Assembly (NCBI GenBank): GCA_041661625.1
Contig: JBAZUB010000001.1
Location: 248,001 to 312,000, forward strand
Reading direction: 5' to 3'
Source of the DNA: Patescibacteria group bacterium
GTDB lineage: Bacteria > Patescibacteriota > Patescibacteriia > JAHIZJ01
Length of the DNA: 64,000 bases
The stretch's first letter is position 1. Every line of letters starts with the position of its first letter. The position numbers and the translations under genes are program-made. Positions 44,331 through 51,925 of this stretch are shown one piece after another. Under the pieces are notes generated by a model. The model ran no database searches, was not told where the DNA came from, and worked only from the letters and a program-made list of their open reading frames with translations.

Positions 44331-44359
44331 TTGACACACAAGACCGGCCAAGCTATACT
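44331..44359 (+). promoter_or_regulatory. Promoter of the 44458-44688 gene
   Basis: TTGACA (44331-44336), 17-base spacer, TATACT (44354-44359). Confidence 0.85.
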
Positions 44360-44385
44360 GCCAAGCTGGTTCTTTGAAAAAGCAT

Positions 44386-44443
44386 CCCCTCTAGCGGTGA
44401 CGGCCTGTCTTAACATATGAAACGGGCCAATTCCGCTGGAGGG
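44386..44443 (+). promoter_or_regulatory. Leader hairpin covering a GGAGG site
   Basis: CCTCTAGCGG (44388-44397) pairs fully, with one G-U, to CCGCTGGAGG (44433-44442); an inner GGCC/GGCC helix closes the loop. The 3' arm contains the strong ribosome site GGAGGG (44438-44443), which would be hidden in this fold. Confidence 0.55.
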
Positions 44444-44457
44444 AATCATAGGATCCG

Positions 44458-44688
44458 GTGTCACTACACCCGGCCTACGCTAGTCCCGTAAGCCAATCCT
44501 CACCTTTCAGGCTTGACTCACTAAGTGACAAAGCCATGAGAAACATCTTCCTGCTAGTAGTGACGCTCGTGATCTTGAAACTGTTCTTTCCTACTGTGAG
44601 CCACTCAATAGTTGAACTGGTTGAGAAAGTCTTTAATCTGATAAACTCCGCCCTGGCTCACCTGCCGTCTTCTATGCCCAACACCTAG
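44458..44688 (+). CDS. Small single-helix membrane peptide
   Basis: 76 aa from GTG 44458, or 50 aa from ATG 44536 (MRNIFLLVVTLVILKLFF). The frame encodes one membrane helix and an amphipathic tail (VELVEKVFNLINSALAHL). Neither start is ideally placed relative to GGAGGG at 44438, so the start is uncertain. A clear promoter and terminator frame it. Confidence 0.5.
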   Translation: MSLHPAYASPVSQSSPFRLDSLSDKAMRNIFLLVVTLVILKLFFPTVSHSIVELVEKVFNLINSALAHLPSSMPNT

Positions 44689-44718
44689 CGTGCTGGCAAT
44701 AGAGACCCAACCATAAAG

Positions 44719-44750
44719 GCCCCCACTCTCGCACCTCCTGGGGCTTTTTC
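44719..44750 (+). terminator. Terminator of the 44458-44688 gene
   Basis: Arms GCCCC and GGGGC followed by TTTTTCTTTT. Confidence 0.85.
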
Positions 44751-45008
44751 TTTTATCGGCTTTCGATAGTGATGCCAGCCTAACCCGCCCTTAAATAGAC
44801 AACAGTGCTCACCTGTGTATAGCTTGTTTGGTGAAGATAAATTTTTTGCCGTAACTATCTAAACATTATTTGTTTTTTGTTCAAAGTACTTTAGTCGGCA
44901 CTATAATATGTTTTATATTATTTGTGCTAATATTAGTGCTATTACTTGATGCTGGTTTATATTCCAGATTGATTAGGCTGTAAAATGGACTTAATTTATT
45001 GACATTTC
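44751..45008. other. Gene-free AT-rich gap before HU
   Basis: I see no gene. It holds a CTAATATTAG palindrome at 44927-44936 inside GTGCTAATATTAGTGC and a TTGACA at 44999-45004 that may be a second HU promoter element. Confidence 0.5.
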
Positions 45009-45037
45009 TTGGCTATTCCATAAATATCAGCTATAAT
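45009..45037 (+). promoter_or_regulatory. Promoter of the HU gene
   Basis: TTGGCT (45009-45014), 17-base spacer, TATAAT (45032-45037). TTGACA at 44999 with TAAATA 16 bases on is an alternative. Confidence 0.7.
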
Positions 45038-45088
45038 TACCTAGTAAAAGCTCATTAAGGAGTTATTAATAATTCAAAAAGGAGACGT

Positions 45089-45373
45089 ATGACAGGAAAA
45101 ACAATGACCAAGTCGCAGCTTTATTCCTATCTAGCTGAGAAGTCTGGTCGCCCAAAAAAGGAAGTTTCAGACTTACTGGATCTGATAGTTGAGACCGCCT
45201 ATGCGGAAGCCAAGAAGGGCGAGTTTACCTTCCCCGGATTGGGCAAGTTGGTTAAGAAGAACCGAGCCGCCCGCCAAGGCCGCAACCCAGCGACCGGCGC
45301 CACGATTCAAATTCCAGCCAAGACCGTTCTGAAGTTCCGCGTTTCCAAGCAAGCCAAGGACGCCATTCTCTAA
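45089..45373 (+). CDS. HU-family DNA-binding protein
   Basis: 94 aa with the DNA-binding fold of HU/IHF: MTKSQLYSYLAEKSGRPKKEV helices, GLGKLVKKNRAARQGRNPAT where the RxxRxGRNPxTG arm is characteristic, and the closing IPAKTVLKFRVSKQAKDAI. It bends and compacts DNA. AAAAGGAG lies 4 bases before the ATG, and a terminator follows. Confidence 0.95.
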   Translation: MTGKTMTKSQLYSYLAEKSGRPKKEVSDLLDLIVETAYAEAKKGEFTFPGLGKLVKKNRAARQGRNPATGATIQIPAKTVLKFRVSKQAKDAIL

Positions 45374-45396
45374 TACAACATCGTATTAACAAAAGC

Positions 45397-45422
45397 CCCC
45401 GGTCTAATGGCCGGGGTTTTTG
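45397..45422 (+). terminator. Terminator of the HU gene
   Basis: Arms CCCCGG and CCGGGG followed by TTTTTGTTTTG. Confidence 0.9.
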
Positions 45423-45451
45423 TTTTGTCCTAATAGTGCAAGTACGATTGG

Positions 45452-47203
45452 TTATTTCGGCTCAGTGAAATGCCCCGTGGCAAGTTTTATGCCGGACCGC
45501 ATGGTGTCAGGATAAGCTTTGAATTCTTTTATTATCTTTTTGCCATCGGCTTGAAATATTCTAACTAAGGCTACGTCACCCGAACGCACAGCTACCACAA
45601 TTTCATCTTTGTTATTATAATCGAAGTCGCCTGCCGCTACGCTGACGCCGCCGCGGAATTTATCGTTGAAGACGAAGTAACCGGGGTTTTGCAGACCTAG
45701 CGTACCGTCGCGCCGCAGCCCAAAGAATCTGACATGCGGACCGCCGTTAGATGCCGGAGTGGTCATTAGATCGCCCCGACCGTCGCCATTGTAGTCACCG
45801 GTGGCAAAACTCACACCGCCACGAAAATTGGAGCTATAAGCCATGAATCCCAGCGTACGCGACTGCATTTTGCCTTTTTCGTAGCGAAATACTCGTACCT
45901 GGGGACCGCCACTGCGTTCGTCGGGCACCACCACCACCTCAGCGCGTCCATCATTTTCAAAATCAGTCACGGCGACGCTGATACCGCCGCGGAATTTTGA
46001 GTCATAGGCCAGAAAGTCGCCAATCACCGATTCAAACCGGGAATTACGATAGCCAAAAATACGAATGGTCGGATCGCCTCGAAAGGCTGGCCCGGTAACG
46101 ATCTCGCCACCTGGTTTTCCATCAATATCTCCCACCGCCACATTAACACCGCCGGTAAAGGTTTTAGGGTAAGCGTAAAATTGATTTATTAGTCGGCCGC
46201 CATAGGTGAATATCTTCACGATCGGTTCACGGCCAGGACCCGGACCAACGATAATTTCATCAATGTTGTCGGCGCCCAGATTGCCAACTGCGACATTAAC
46301 CCCGCCTCGGAATGATTTTTCATAAGCTAAAAATTTCGATATCACTTTACCATTTTGATCGATTACCCGTATTTCCGGTTCGGCTCCGGCATTCGGCGCT
46401 GTAACAATATAGGTATCCTGATACAATGGGGTTTCAGTGCCGCCCTGGCCATCTCCCGGCTCCTCGCAAGTACGGCTTTCGCCGGGTTTATTAACAACCG
46501 TTCCGCAATTGTTTTGGTCGGTGCAGGTACGTTGCTGGTGGCCATCGGCACAGGCGTACCAATCCGCGCAGGTCCAGTTCTCCTGGCACACCACCGGTTC
46601 CGATACGCAGGTTTGGGTATCGGCTGGCTTATTAATCGTCGTACCGCAATCGTTCAGATCGGAAACCGTGCGCGTTTGCTGGCCGTTCACGCAAGCCGAC
46701 CACTCGCCCCAACTCCACGCTTCGACACAGGCGGTTGTTTTACTGGCAATATTGGACAACGCCGACCAGTTGCCGGACTCATCAACTGTTTTCAGGCCAA
46801 AATAATAGGTCGTTTTTGGAGCCAGGCCGGTGATTTGCGTTGATTCGCTATTTCCGGCTGTTTGAGGTGACGGCGGGTTCGATACAGAAGTTGCAGCCGA
46901 CCAGTTCTCAGAGGTCATTGGCTCCGCAGCATATCGGATATCATACTGCGCCGCTTGTCCCACCGCGCCATCATCACCGGGAGCTGTCCAACTTAACGTC
47001 ACCGAATTGGATGCATCACTGGATAATACCGAGGGCAACTTCGCCTGTGGCATGGCATATTGCACGCCGGCCATAATAGCCGTTAAAATAGCGATAGCCA
47101 CTCCAAAAGTAGCCATAATACAATAATAAACCACCAGCCGCTGTGATATTATTTCAGTTCTGGTGCGCTGCGCGACTATTGTTATAGTGGCTTTTTTATT
47201 CAC
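45452..47203 (-). CDS. Secreted protein: fibronectin III, two TSP1-like repeats, FG-GAP propeller
   Basis: 583 aa. An N-terminal membrane helix (residues 27-50) serves as signal or anchor. Residues 57-155 are a fibronectin type III domain (SVTLSWTAPGDDGA, TTYYFGLKTVDESGNWS). Two cysteine-rich repeats follow (WSWGEWSACVNGQQTRTV and WTCADWYACADGHQQRTC). From 265 on come about seven FG-GAP blades (VAVGNLGADNIDEIIVGPG type). The layout is that of a surface adhesin. It is related in its propeller to the L,D-transpeptidase at 32.3 kb. Confidence 0.85.
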   Translation of the reverse strand: MNKKATITIVAQRTRTEIISQRLVVYYCIMATFGVAIAILTAIMAGVQYAMPQAKLPSVLSSDASNSVTLSWTAPGDDGAVGQAAQYDIRYAAEPMTSENWSAATSVSNPPSPQTAGNSESTQITGLAPKTTYYFGLKTVDESGNWSALSNIASKTTACVEAWSWGEWSACVNGQQTRTVSDLNDCGTTINKPADTQTCVSEPVVCQENWTCADWYACADGHQQRTCTDQNNCGTVVNKPGESRTCEEPGDGQGGTETPLYQDTYIVTAPNAGAEPEIRVIDQNGKVISKFLAYEKSFRGGVNVAVGNLGADNIDEIIVGPGPGREPIVKIFTYGGRLINQFYAYPKTFTGGVNVAVGDIDGKPGGEIVTGPAFRGDPTIRIFGYRNSRFESVIGDFLAYDSKFRGGISVAVTDFENDGRAEVVVVPDERSGGPQVRVFRYEKGKMQSRTLGFMAYSSNFRGGVSFATGDYNGDGRGDLMTTPASNGGPHVRFFGLRRDGTLGLQNPGYFVFNDKFRGGVSVAAGDFDYNNKDEIVVAVRSGDVALVRIFQADGKKIIKEFKAYPDTMRSGIKLATGHFTEPK

Positions 47204-47344
47204 TTTTTACCGATTTAGAATTATTAAATAGGTATCAGCAGATACATTATACAACCAAATAGCATAATTAACAAAATAGCACCCAGAGATAAGAGAGCGC
47301 CAATTCTGGTGGATGGCTTTTTTTATAATTTGATTATTTATAAT

Positions 47345-47358
47345 GGCTAATATTAGCC
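47345..47358. repeat. Palindrome GGCTAATATTAGCC
   Basis: Perfect 14-base palindrome in the gap between the adhesin and the coiled-coil gene; its core CTAATATTAG recurs at 12702-12711, 27981-27990 and 44927-44936. Confidence 0.6.
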
Positions 47359-47361
47359 TAA

Positions 47362-47715
47362 CTATCTCTTCTTTTTAAATCTCACGGTAAATAGCGGTTC
47401 ATAGCGATTTGATTCCTCGTCGGTCACTGACACTTCTTCGCCCTTGGTCAATTGATTGATTGACAAATCGCTTAATAACTCCTGATCAGATTTTATATCA
47501 AACGCCAAATCCTCCAGACGTCGATACTCCTGTCCCAGATCTTCTTTGACTCGGTCTTCGATCTGTTTCTTTTTTAATTTATAACCGCGCAGTTTTTCCG
47601 TCGTTTCCTTATAACTGCCACTAGCCGATAAAGCATCCCGATAGGTATTTCTGATAATGCGCTGCTCTTTCTTGGCTTGTTGAATACGGTCAAATACTTC
47701 CTGGAGACTTGACAT
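47362..47715 (-). CDS. Coiled-coil hypothetical protein
   Basis: 117 aa, strongly charged and helical. Heptad-like stretches run from residue 5 to 75 (EVFDRIQQAKKEQRIIRN, KLKKKQIEDRVKEDLGQEY), then a basic tail FTVRFKKKR. Function unknown. Confidence 0.65.
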   Translation of the reverse strand: MSSLQEVFDRIQQAKKEQRIIRNTYRDALSASGSYKETTEKLRGYKLKKKQIEDRVKEDLGQEYRRLEDLAFDIKSDQELLSDLSINQLTKGEEVSVTDEESNRYEPLFTVRFKKKR

Positions 47716-47768
47716 GGGACAATAAACATTAACCAGACGGGTAGCGTCTGGGATTATTAATCAATATT

Positions 47769-48620
47769 CTAGCGGCGGTCTTTGCTGGGTGTTGCGGGCG
47801 TTTGTTTGTGCGTATTGGTCAACGCGCTCGATCCCAACGAACCGTAGTGTTTGGCCGGACGAAATTCCGCAAACTCTAAGTCAAGCGTTGAAGCCTTCGG
47901 TGCTGGCCGGATCGGGCTGTCGGTTGATCTCCGGTCGGGTATTCGACCTCTGGGCCAGCGTCGCCGAGCCGGATTCTCAATTGGATCAGTTTTTATGATT
48001 TCGGGATTGCGGGTATATTTTGCCAGCGCTTCTTCTCCCGATGGCGATGACACGGAAAAAAAGGCCATCAGCTGCCGATCGCCTGGCAGCATAGACAACA
48101 AACGTTCCATTAGACCGGCGTATCTTGATTCGAATAAACGCTCCGCCTCATCGCAGACAAATACTTTCAACTTATCTACGCTCGTCAATTTAGATTCGAG
48201 ACAACGAAGGAGGCTGGCCGGCTGTCCGATTATTATGTGTGGTTTGCGCGCTAACCGACGTTTTATCTGATCATCGGACAGACCGTCGACTAACACCAAT
48301 GTGCGCAATCCGGCTTCACGACCAACTTTTTGCAGAATTGCATCCACATGCGCGGCCAGTCCGGCGAACGGCACCACTACCCAGCCGACACCTTTACGGC
48401 GGGCAATGTTCTGGATCATCGGAATGCCAAAAGCCAGGGTTCTTCCGGTGCCGGCGCCTGACAAAGCCACCAGGTCTCGATCCGCCAAGCCGACCGGAAT
48501 GGCTCGCATTTGAATCAAGGTTGGTTTTTGGAAACGCCTTTTGGCTATGGTTTGTAACAGCTTGGGACTAATGCCGAGTGTTGAAAAACTGGGTTGTTCA
48601 GGATTGATTGGTGTAGTCAT
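47769..48620 (-). CDS. Half-length DEAD-box helicase-like protein with altered motifs
   Basis: About 283 aa from ATG 48620. Only the first RecA-like domain is present: Q motif FQKPTLIQMRAIP near 30, Walker A SGAGTGRT near 53 where Arg replaces Lys, and DEAE as the DEAD box near 155. Motif III is SVSSPS in place of SAT. The second domain with motifs IV-VI is missing, replaced by a basic, disordered tail rich in R, P and S. ATPase activity is doubtful; an RNA-binding or scaffold role is possible. DNA shows no frameshift that would restore the missing half. Confidence 0.75.
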   Translation of the reverse strand: MTTPINPEQPSFSTLGISPKLLQTIAKRRFQKPTLIQMRAIPVGLADRDLVALSGAGTGRTLAFGIPMIQNIARRKGVGWVVVPFAGLAAHVDAILQKVGREAGLRTLVLVDGLSDDQIKRRLARKPHIIIGQPASLLRCLESKLTSVDKLKVFVCDEAERLFESRYAGLMERLLSMLPGDRQLMAFFSVSSPSGEEALAKYTRNPEIIKTDPIENPARRRWPRGRIPDRRSTDSPIRPAPKASTLDLEFAEFRPAKHYGSLGSSALTNTHKQTPATPSKDRR

Positions 48621-48778
48621 TGTATAATCGAACGCCGCCGACTGTCCGCGAATTTCCATTGCGTCGGCGCAGTTAAAAACATATTACGGACAATCTCCAT
48701 GCTACCCGATATGCATCCGACTGTCAATCGTTGGCAGACGTAAATTGAATTCGGGTATTGTTCTGTTTATCACATTGG

Positions 48779-49243
48779 CTATGGTTTGCGGCCAAACCGC
48801 GGAATGATCATGGGCACGCGCGTGGAATATTCGACGTGTTCCTGGCCAAATCGGCGCCGCATGGTACGCTCTTCAACGGCGATCCATATTCCAACCACTA
48901 TAGTAAGCCAGGCCGCAAACACTAAGATTCTCAACTGCGGCCAAAATAACCAGACCGACCAGACCAACACGATGTCAGCCAAATACATCGGGTGCCGGAT
49001 ACGGCCATATATGCCGGTTTGAACCAGCTGAGTGACCTTCTCGGGATTTAGCCCGGCTTCCGGATGTGCCCGGGAAGCACGAATCATCAAATATATCCAG
49101 TTGGTAATGGCTGGAATTAGCAATATGGCAATATACGTGTTCGGTGGAAATACATTATCGGTTGGCAGCCAAACTGTACAGATTGCTGCCGCCACTAACA
49201 GTGCCAGCCATAAGACCCAAGGACTAAATAAGTTGGTTTTCAT
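48779..49243 (-). CDS. Isoprenylcysteine methyltransferase-type membrane protein
   Basis: 154 aa with four to five helices and the ICMT/PEMT signature: TGIYGRIRHPMYLADIVLVW near 93-112 and VEERTMRRRFGQEHVEYSTRVP near 124-145. Members are membrane SAM-dependent methyltransferases; substrate unknown. Confidence 0.82.
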   Translation of the reverse strand: MKTNLFSPWVLWLALLVAAAICTVWLPTDNVFPPNTYIAILLIPAITNWIYLMIRASRAHPEAGLNPEKVTQLVQTGIYGRIRHPMYLADIVLVWSVWLFWPQLRILVFAAWLTIVVGIWIAVEERTMRRRFGQEHVEYSTRVPMIIPRFGRKP

Positions 49244-49271
49244 TGTTGGTAATAATTATTGAAGCAGTTTA

Positions 49272-50582
49272 TTAATTTATTGACGACACGATCGTCGCCA
49301 GACCAGCCAATAACATTAATACGAATGCCGCCCAGCCCACTATTTTCACAGGACGCGAATTTGTTCTGACGCCCATGATCTGGCGGTTGCTGCTCAATCG
49401 AATTATCAAGATCAACACCACGGGCGCGACCAGCGCGTTTAACACTGCCGAATATATCAAGGCTTTAATCGGATCGAGATGAATGAAGTTTATCAAACCG
49501 CCCACCACCACAGCGCAGGCAATCACGCCATAGAAGGCGTGAGCTTTTTTGAATTTACGGTATAGTCCTTCGTGCCAGCCAAAACTTTCAGTAATGGCAT
49601 AAGCCGCCGAACCGGCCAGTACCGGCACAGCCAATAAACCCGTGCCGATGATGCCCAGAGCAAACAACCACGACGCTCCATTGCCCGCTAACGGTCTTAA
49701 GGCTGCGGCCGCGTCAGCCGCCGTAGCTATGTTGCTGATACCGCTGGCATTGAGCGTGGCGGCACAAACCGCGATGATAAACAGCATTACAAGATTGGAA
49801 AACAACATTCCCGTCCACACGTCAAAACGCATGTCCTTTATTTCCTTGTTGGTTGCTCCAGTACGTGATTGAACGCTCGACCGACCCACCATAATTTCTT
49901 CTTCAACCTCCTGCGATGTTTGCCAAAAGAACAGATAGGGCGAGATAGTGGTTCCCAGGATACCGGTGATCAACAGAATTTGGTCTTTGGTCAGTGTCAG
50001 AGTTGGGATAAGGGTGTGACGAATCACATCGAGCCAATCCATCTTGATGGTAAATGCCGTCAAAACGTAGGCCAGCAGAACCAGCGCCAGCCATTTCAAA
50101 TACTTTGAATACCGTCGGTAAGACACTAAAACCTGCAGCAAAATGCTAATCAGGGCGTAACTGATTATCAAGAGTACAAAATTGGCCGATGGCAGCAACA
50201 GTTGAGTCGCTTTAGCCATCGCACCTAGATCCGCTCCGATATTAAATGTATTGGCAATCAACAATAATCCCGCGCAGAGAAATAGCACCCAGGGGCGATA
50301 GTGGTGTTTGATGTTCGCCGCTAGACCTCGACCTGTCACCAAACCGATCCGAGCGCACATTTCCTGCACCACTGACATCAGCGGGAAAGTCAGCGGCGCT
50401 AACCAAAGCAGCGAGAAACCATACTTGGCTCCTGATTGCGAATATGTGGCAATACCCGAAGGATCATCATCGGCCGCGCCAGTTGTCAGACCCGGGCCGA
50501 GCGTATGCCAAACTTTGCCGATTTTGGCCGTAGGATTGATATGGTGCGTCACCGAAGGTTTTTTTATCTTTGTGCCAGGCAT
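49272..50582 (-). CDS. Nramp-family divalent metal transporter
   Basis: 436 aa, about eleven helices. The first-helix motif GPGLTTGAADDDPSGIATYSQ appears near 29-49 with the DPSG metal site, typical of Nramp relatives. The sixth-helix position should carry an A-M pair; here LLAVPVLAGSAAYAI suggests a member that may not be a classical Mn2+ carrier. Promoter TTGCCT-17-TATACT at 50627-50655. Confidence 0.85.
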   Translation of the reverse strand: MPGTKIKKPSVTHHINPTAKIGKVWHTLGPGLTTGAADDDPSGIATYSQSGAKYGFSLLWLAPLTFPLMSVVQEMCARIGLVTGRGLAANIKHHYRPWVLFLCAGLLLIANTFNIGADLGAMAKATQLLLPSANFVLLIISYALISILLQVLVSYRRYSKYLKWLALVLLAYVLTAFTIKMDWLDVIRHTLIPTLTLTKDQILLITGILGTTISPYLFFWQTSQEVEEEIMVGRSSVQSRTGATNKEIKDMRFDVWTGMLFSNLVMLFIIAVCAATLNASGISNIATAADAAAALRPLAGNGASWLFALGIIGTGLLAVPVLAGSAAYAITESFGWHEGLYRKFKKAHAFYGVIACAVVVGGLINFIHLDPIKALIYSAVLNALVAPVVLILIIRLSSNRQIMGVRTNSRPVKIVGWAAFVLMLLAGLATIVSSIN

Positions 50583-50626
50583 ATTCTAACAATTTGTCCG
50601 GGTTTCAATTGAGTTGGGATATCTAC

Positions 50627-50655
50627 AGTATACGTGCCGGGAAGATTATAGGCAA
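50627..50655 (-). promoter_or_regulatory. Promoter of the Nramp gene
   Basis: TTGCCT (50650-50655), 17-base spacer, TATACT (50627-50632) on the minus strand, 45 bases before the start. Confidence 0.7.
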
Positions 50656-50676
50656 TGGAACGCACCAGCCAACTCA

Positions 50677-51915
50677 TTAGGCATGCTCTCCCGCCACCCA
50701 GCCGGTCGTCCAGCAGAGTTGAAGCGAGAAACCGCCCGATGGCCGGTTGATGTGAAGCAGGTCGCCGGTGACAAATAAATTTGAGTACCGGCGCGAACGC
50801 ATGTTTTTTCCATCAACTTGGCTGATCGCCAAACCGCCATCGCTAACCACGGCTAACTCATAGCCCATCAAACCTGTAATCGTAATCGGCAGCGCCTTTA
50901 ATTGATCGACCAGCGTTTTGCGCTCTGACTTGGTTATGCTGTGGACTTTTTTATCCAGATCCAACTCGGGTAATAACGATAATATCACCGCTGATGTTCC
51001 CGGTGGAACGATTAGCGCCATGACATTTTTCAGATCCCGATTTTTATTATCGTTGAATATTTGCGTTATATACTTGTCCAACGCGCCTAGATCAAGACCT
51101 GAGAACAAGTCGATGGACGCAGTGACCGCTCCCTCTTTTAAAAGTTCGGCTACTTGCCCCGAGGTATTAAGAATTATTGGCCCCGAAACTCCGAAGTGAG
51201 TGCAAAGTATTCGACCCTTTACTGACAATTGTTTTTTCTGATCCACAAAGAATGTTACCTTAACATCGTCCAGCGCTACACCGGCCAGTGATTTTATCCA
51301 ACTTTCCCGCACGGCCAAAGGCACCACCGTTGGCGTTGGTTCGACAATATCGTTACCCAACTTTTTTAGCCATCCAAAGCCATCACCGGTGGAACCAGTT
51401 TCGGGGTGCGACTTGCCGCCGGTGGCCAGAATGTACGATTCGGCGGTCAGCGTTTGATTTTCTAATTGTACTCCGACTATTTTCCCATTTGATTCAATAA
51501 AACCGCGCACTTCGGCGTTGGTACGAATTGTCACATTACCCTGCGTCAGATACTTTTCAAGTAACCGCACTACGTCGCTGGCACGATTTGTTACCGGGAA
51601 GGCTCTTTGGTCGGCCTCAATCTGCAGCGGCAAACCATGTGATTCAAAAAAGGTGAACGTGTCGTCGACACCGAATTGTGAAAACGTTGAATAAAGAAAC
51701 TTTTCAGCCGCACCGTAATTCTTCAGTAATAGCCTCAGGTTGGTTTCAGCATGGCAAATATTGCACCGACCGCCACCGGTAATGGCTAGTTTGTCCCCAA
51801 GATGATCATTTTTTTCCAATAACAACACCCGCCGTCCGCGTTCGGCGGCGCGCCCCGCGGCCATCATACCGGAGGCACCACCTCCAATCACGATTACGTC
51901 GTAGTGGCTGTTCAT
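50677..51915 (-). CDS. NAD(P)/FAD-dependent oxidoreductase, HI0933/BaiN type
   Basis: 412 aa flavoprotein: dinucleotide motif VIGGGASGMMAAGRAAERG at 9-27, GDKLAITGGGRCNICHAE near 44-61, ILATGGKSHPETGSTGDG near 163-180 and the closing GDLLHINRPSGGFSLQ. The exact reaction of this family is not well established. Gene spacing of 10 bases from the ABC-F gene suggests a shared transcript. Confidence 0.88.
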   Translation of the reverse strand: MNSHYDVIVIGGGASGMMAAGRAAERGRRVLLLEKNDHLGDKLAITGGGRCNICHAETNLRLLLKNYGAAEKFLYSTFSQFGVDDTFTFFESHGLPLQIEADQRAFPVTNRASDVVRLLEKYLTQGNVTIRTNAEVRGFIESNGKIVGVQLENQTLTAESYILATGGKSHPETGSTGDGFGWLKKLGNDIVEPTPTVVPLAVRESWIKSLAGVALDDVKVTFFVDQKKQLSVKGRILCTHFGVSGPIILNTSGQVAELLKEGAVTASIDLFSGLDLGALDKYITQIFNDNKNRDLKNVMALIVPPGTSAVILSLLPELDLDKKVHSITKSERKTLVDQLKALPITITGLMGYELAVVSDGGLAISQVDGKNMRSRRYSNLFVTGDLLHINRPSGGFSLQLCWTTGWVAGEHA

Positions 51916-51925
51916 ATGGCTTGCT

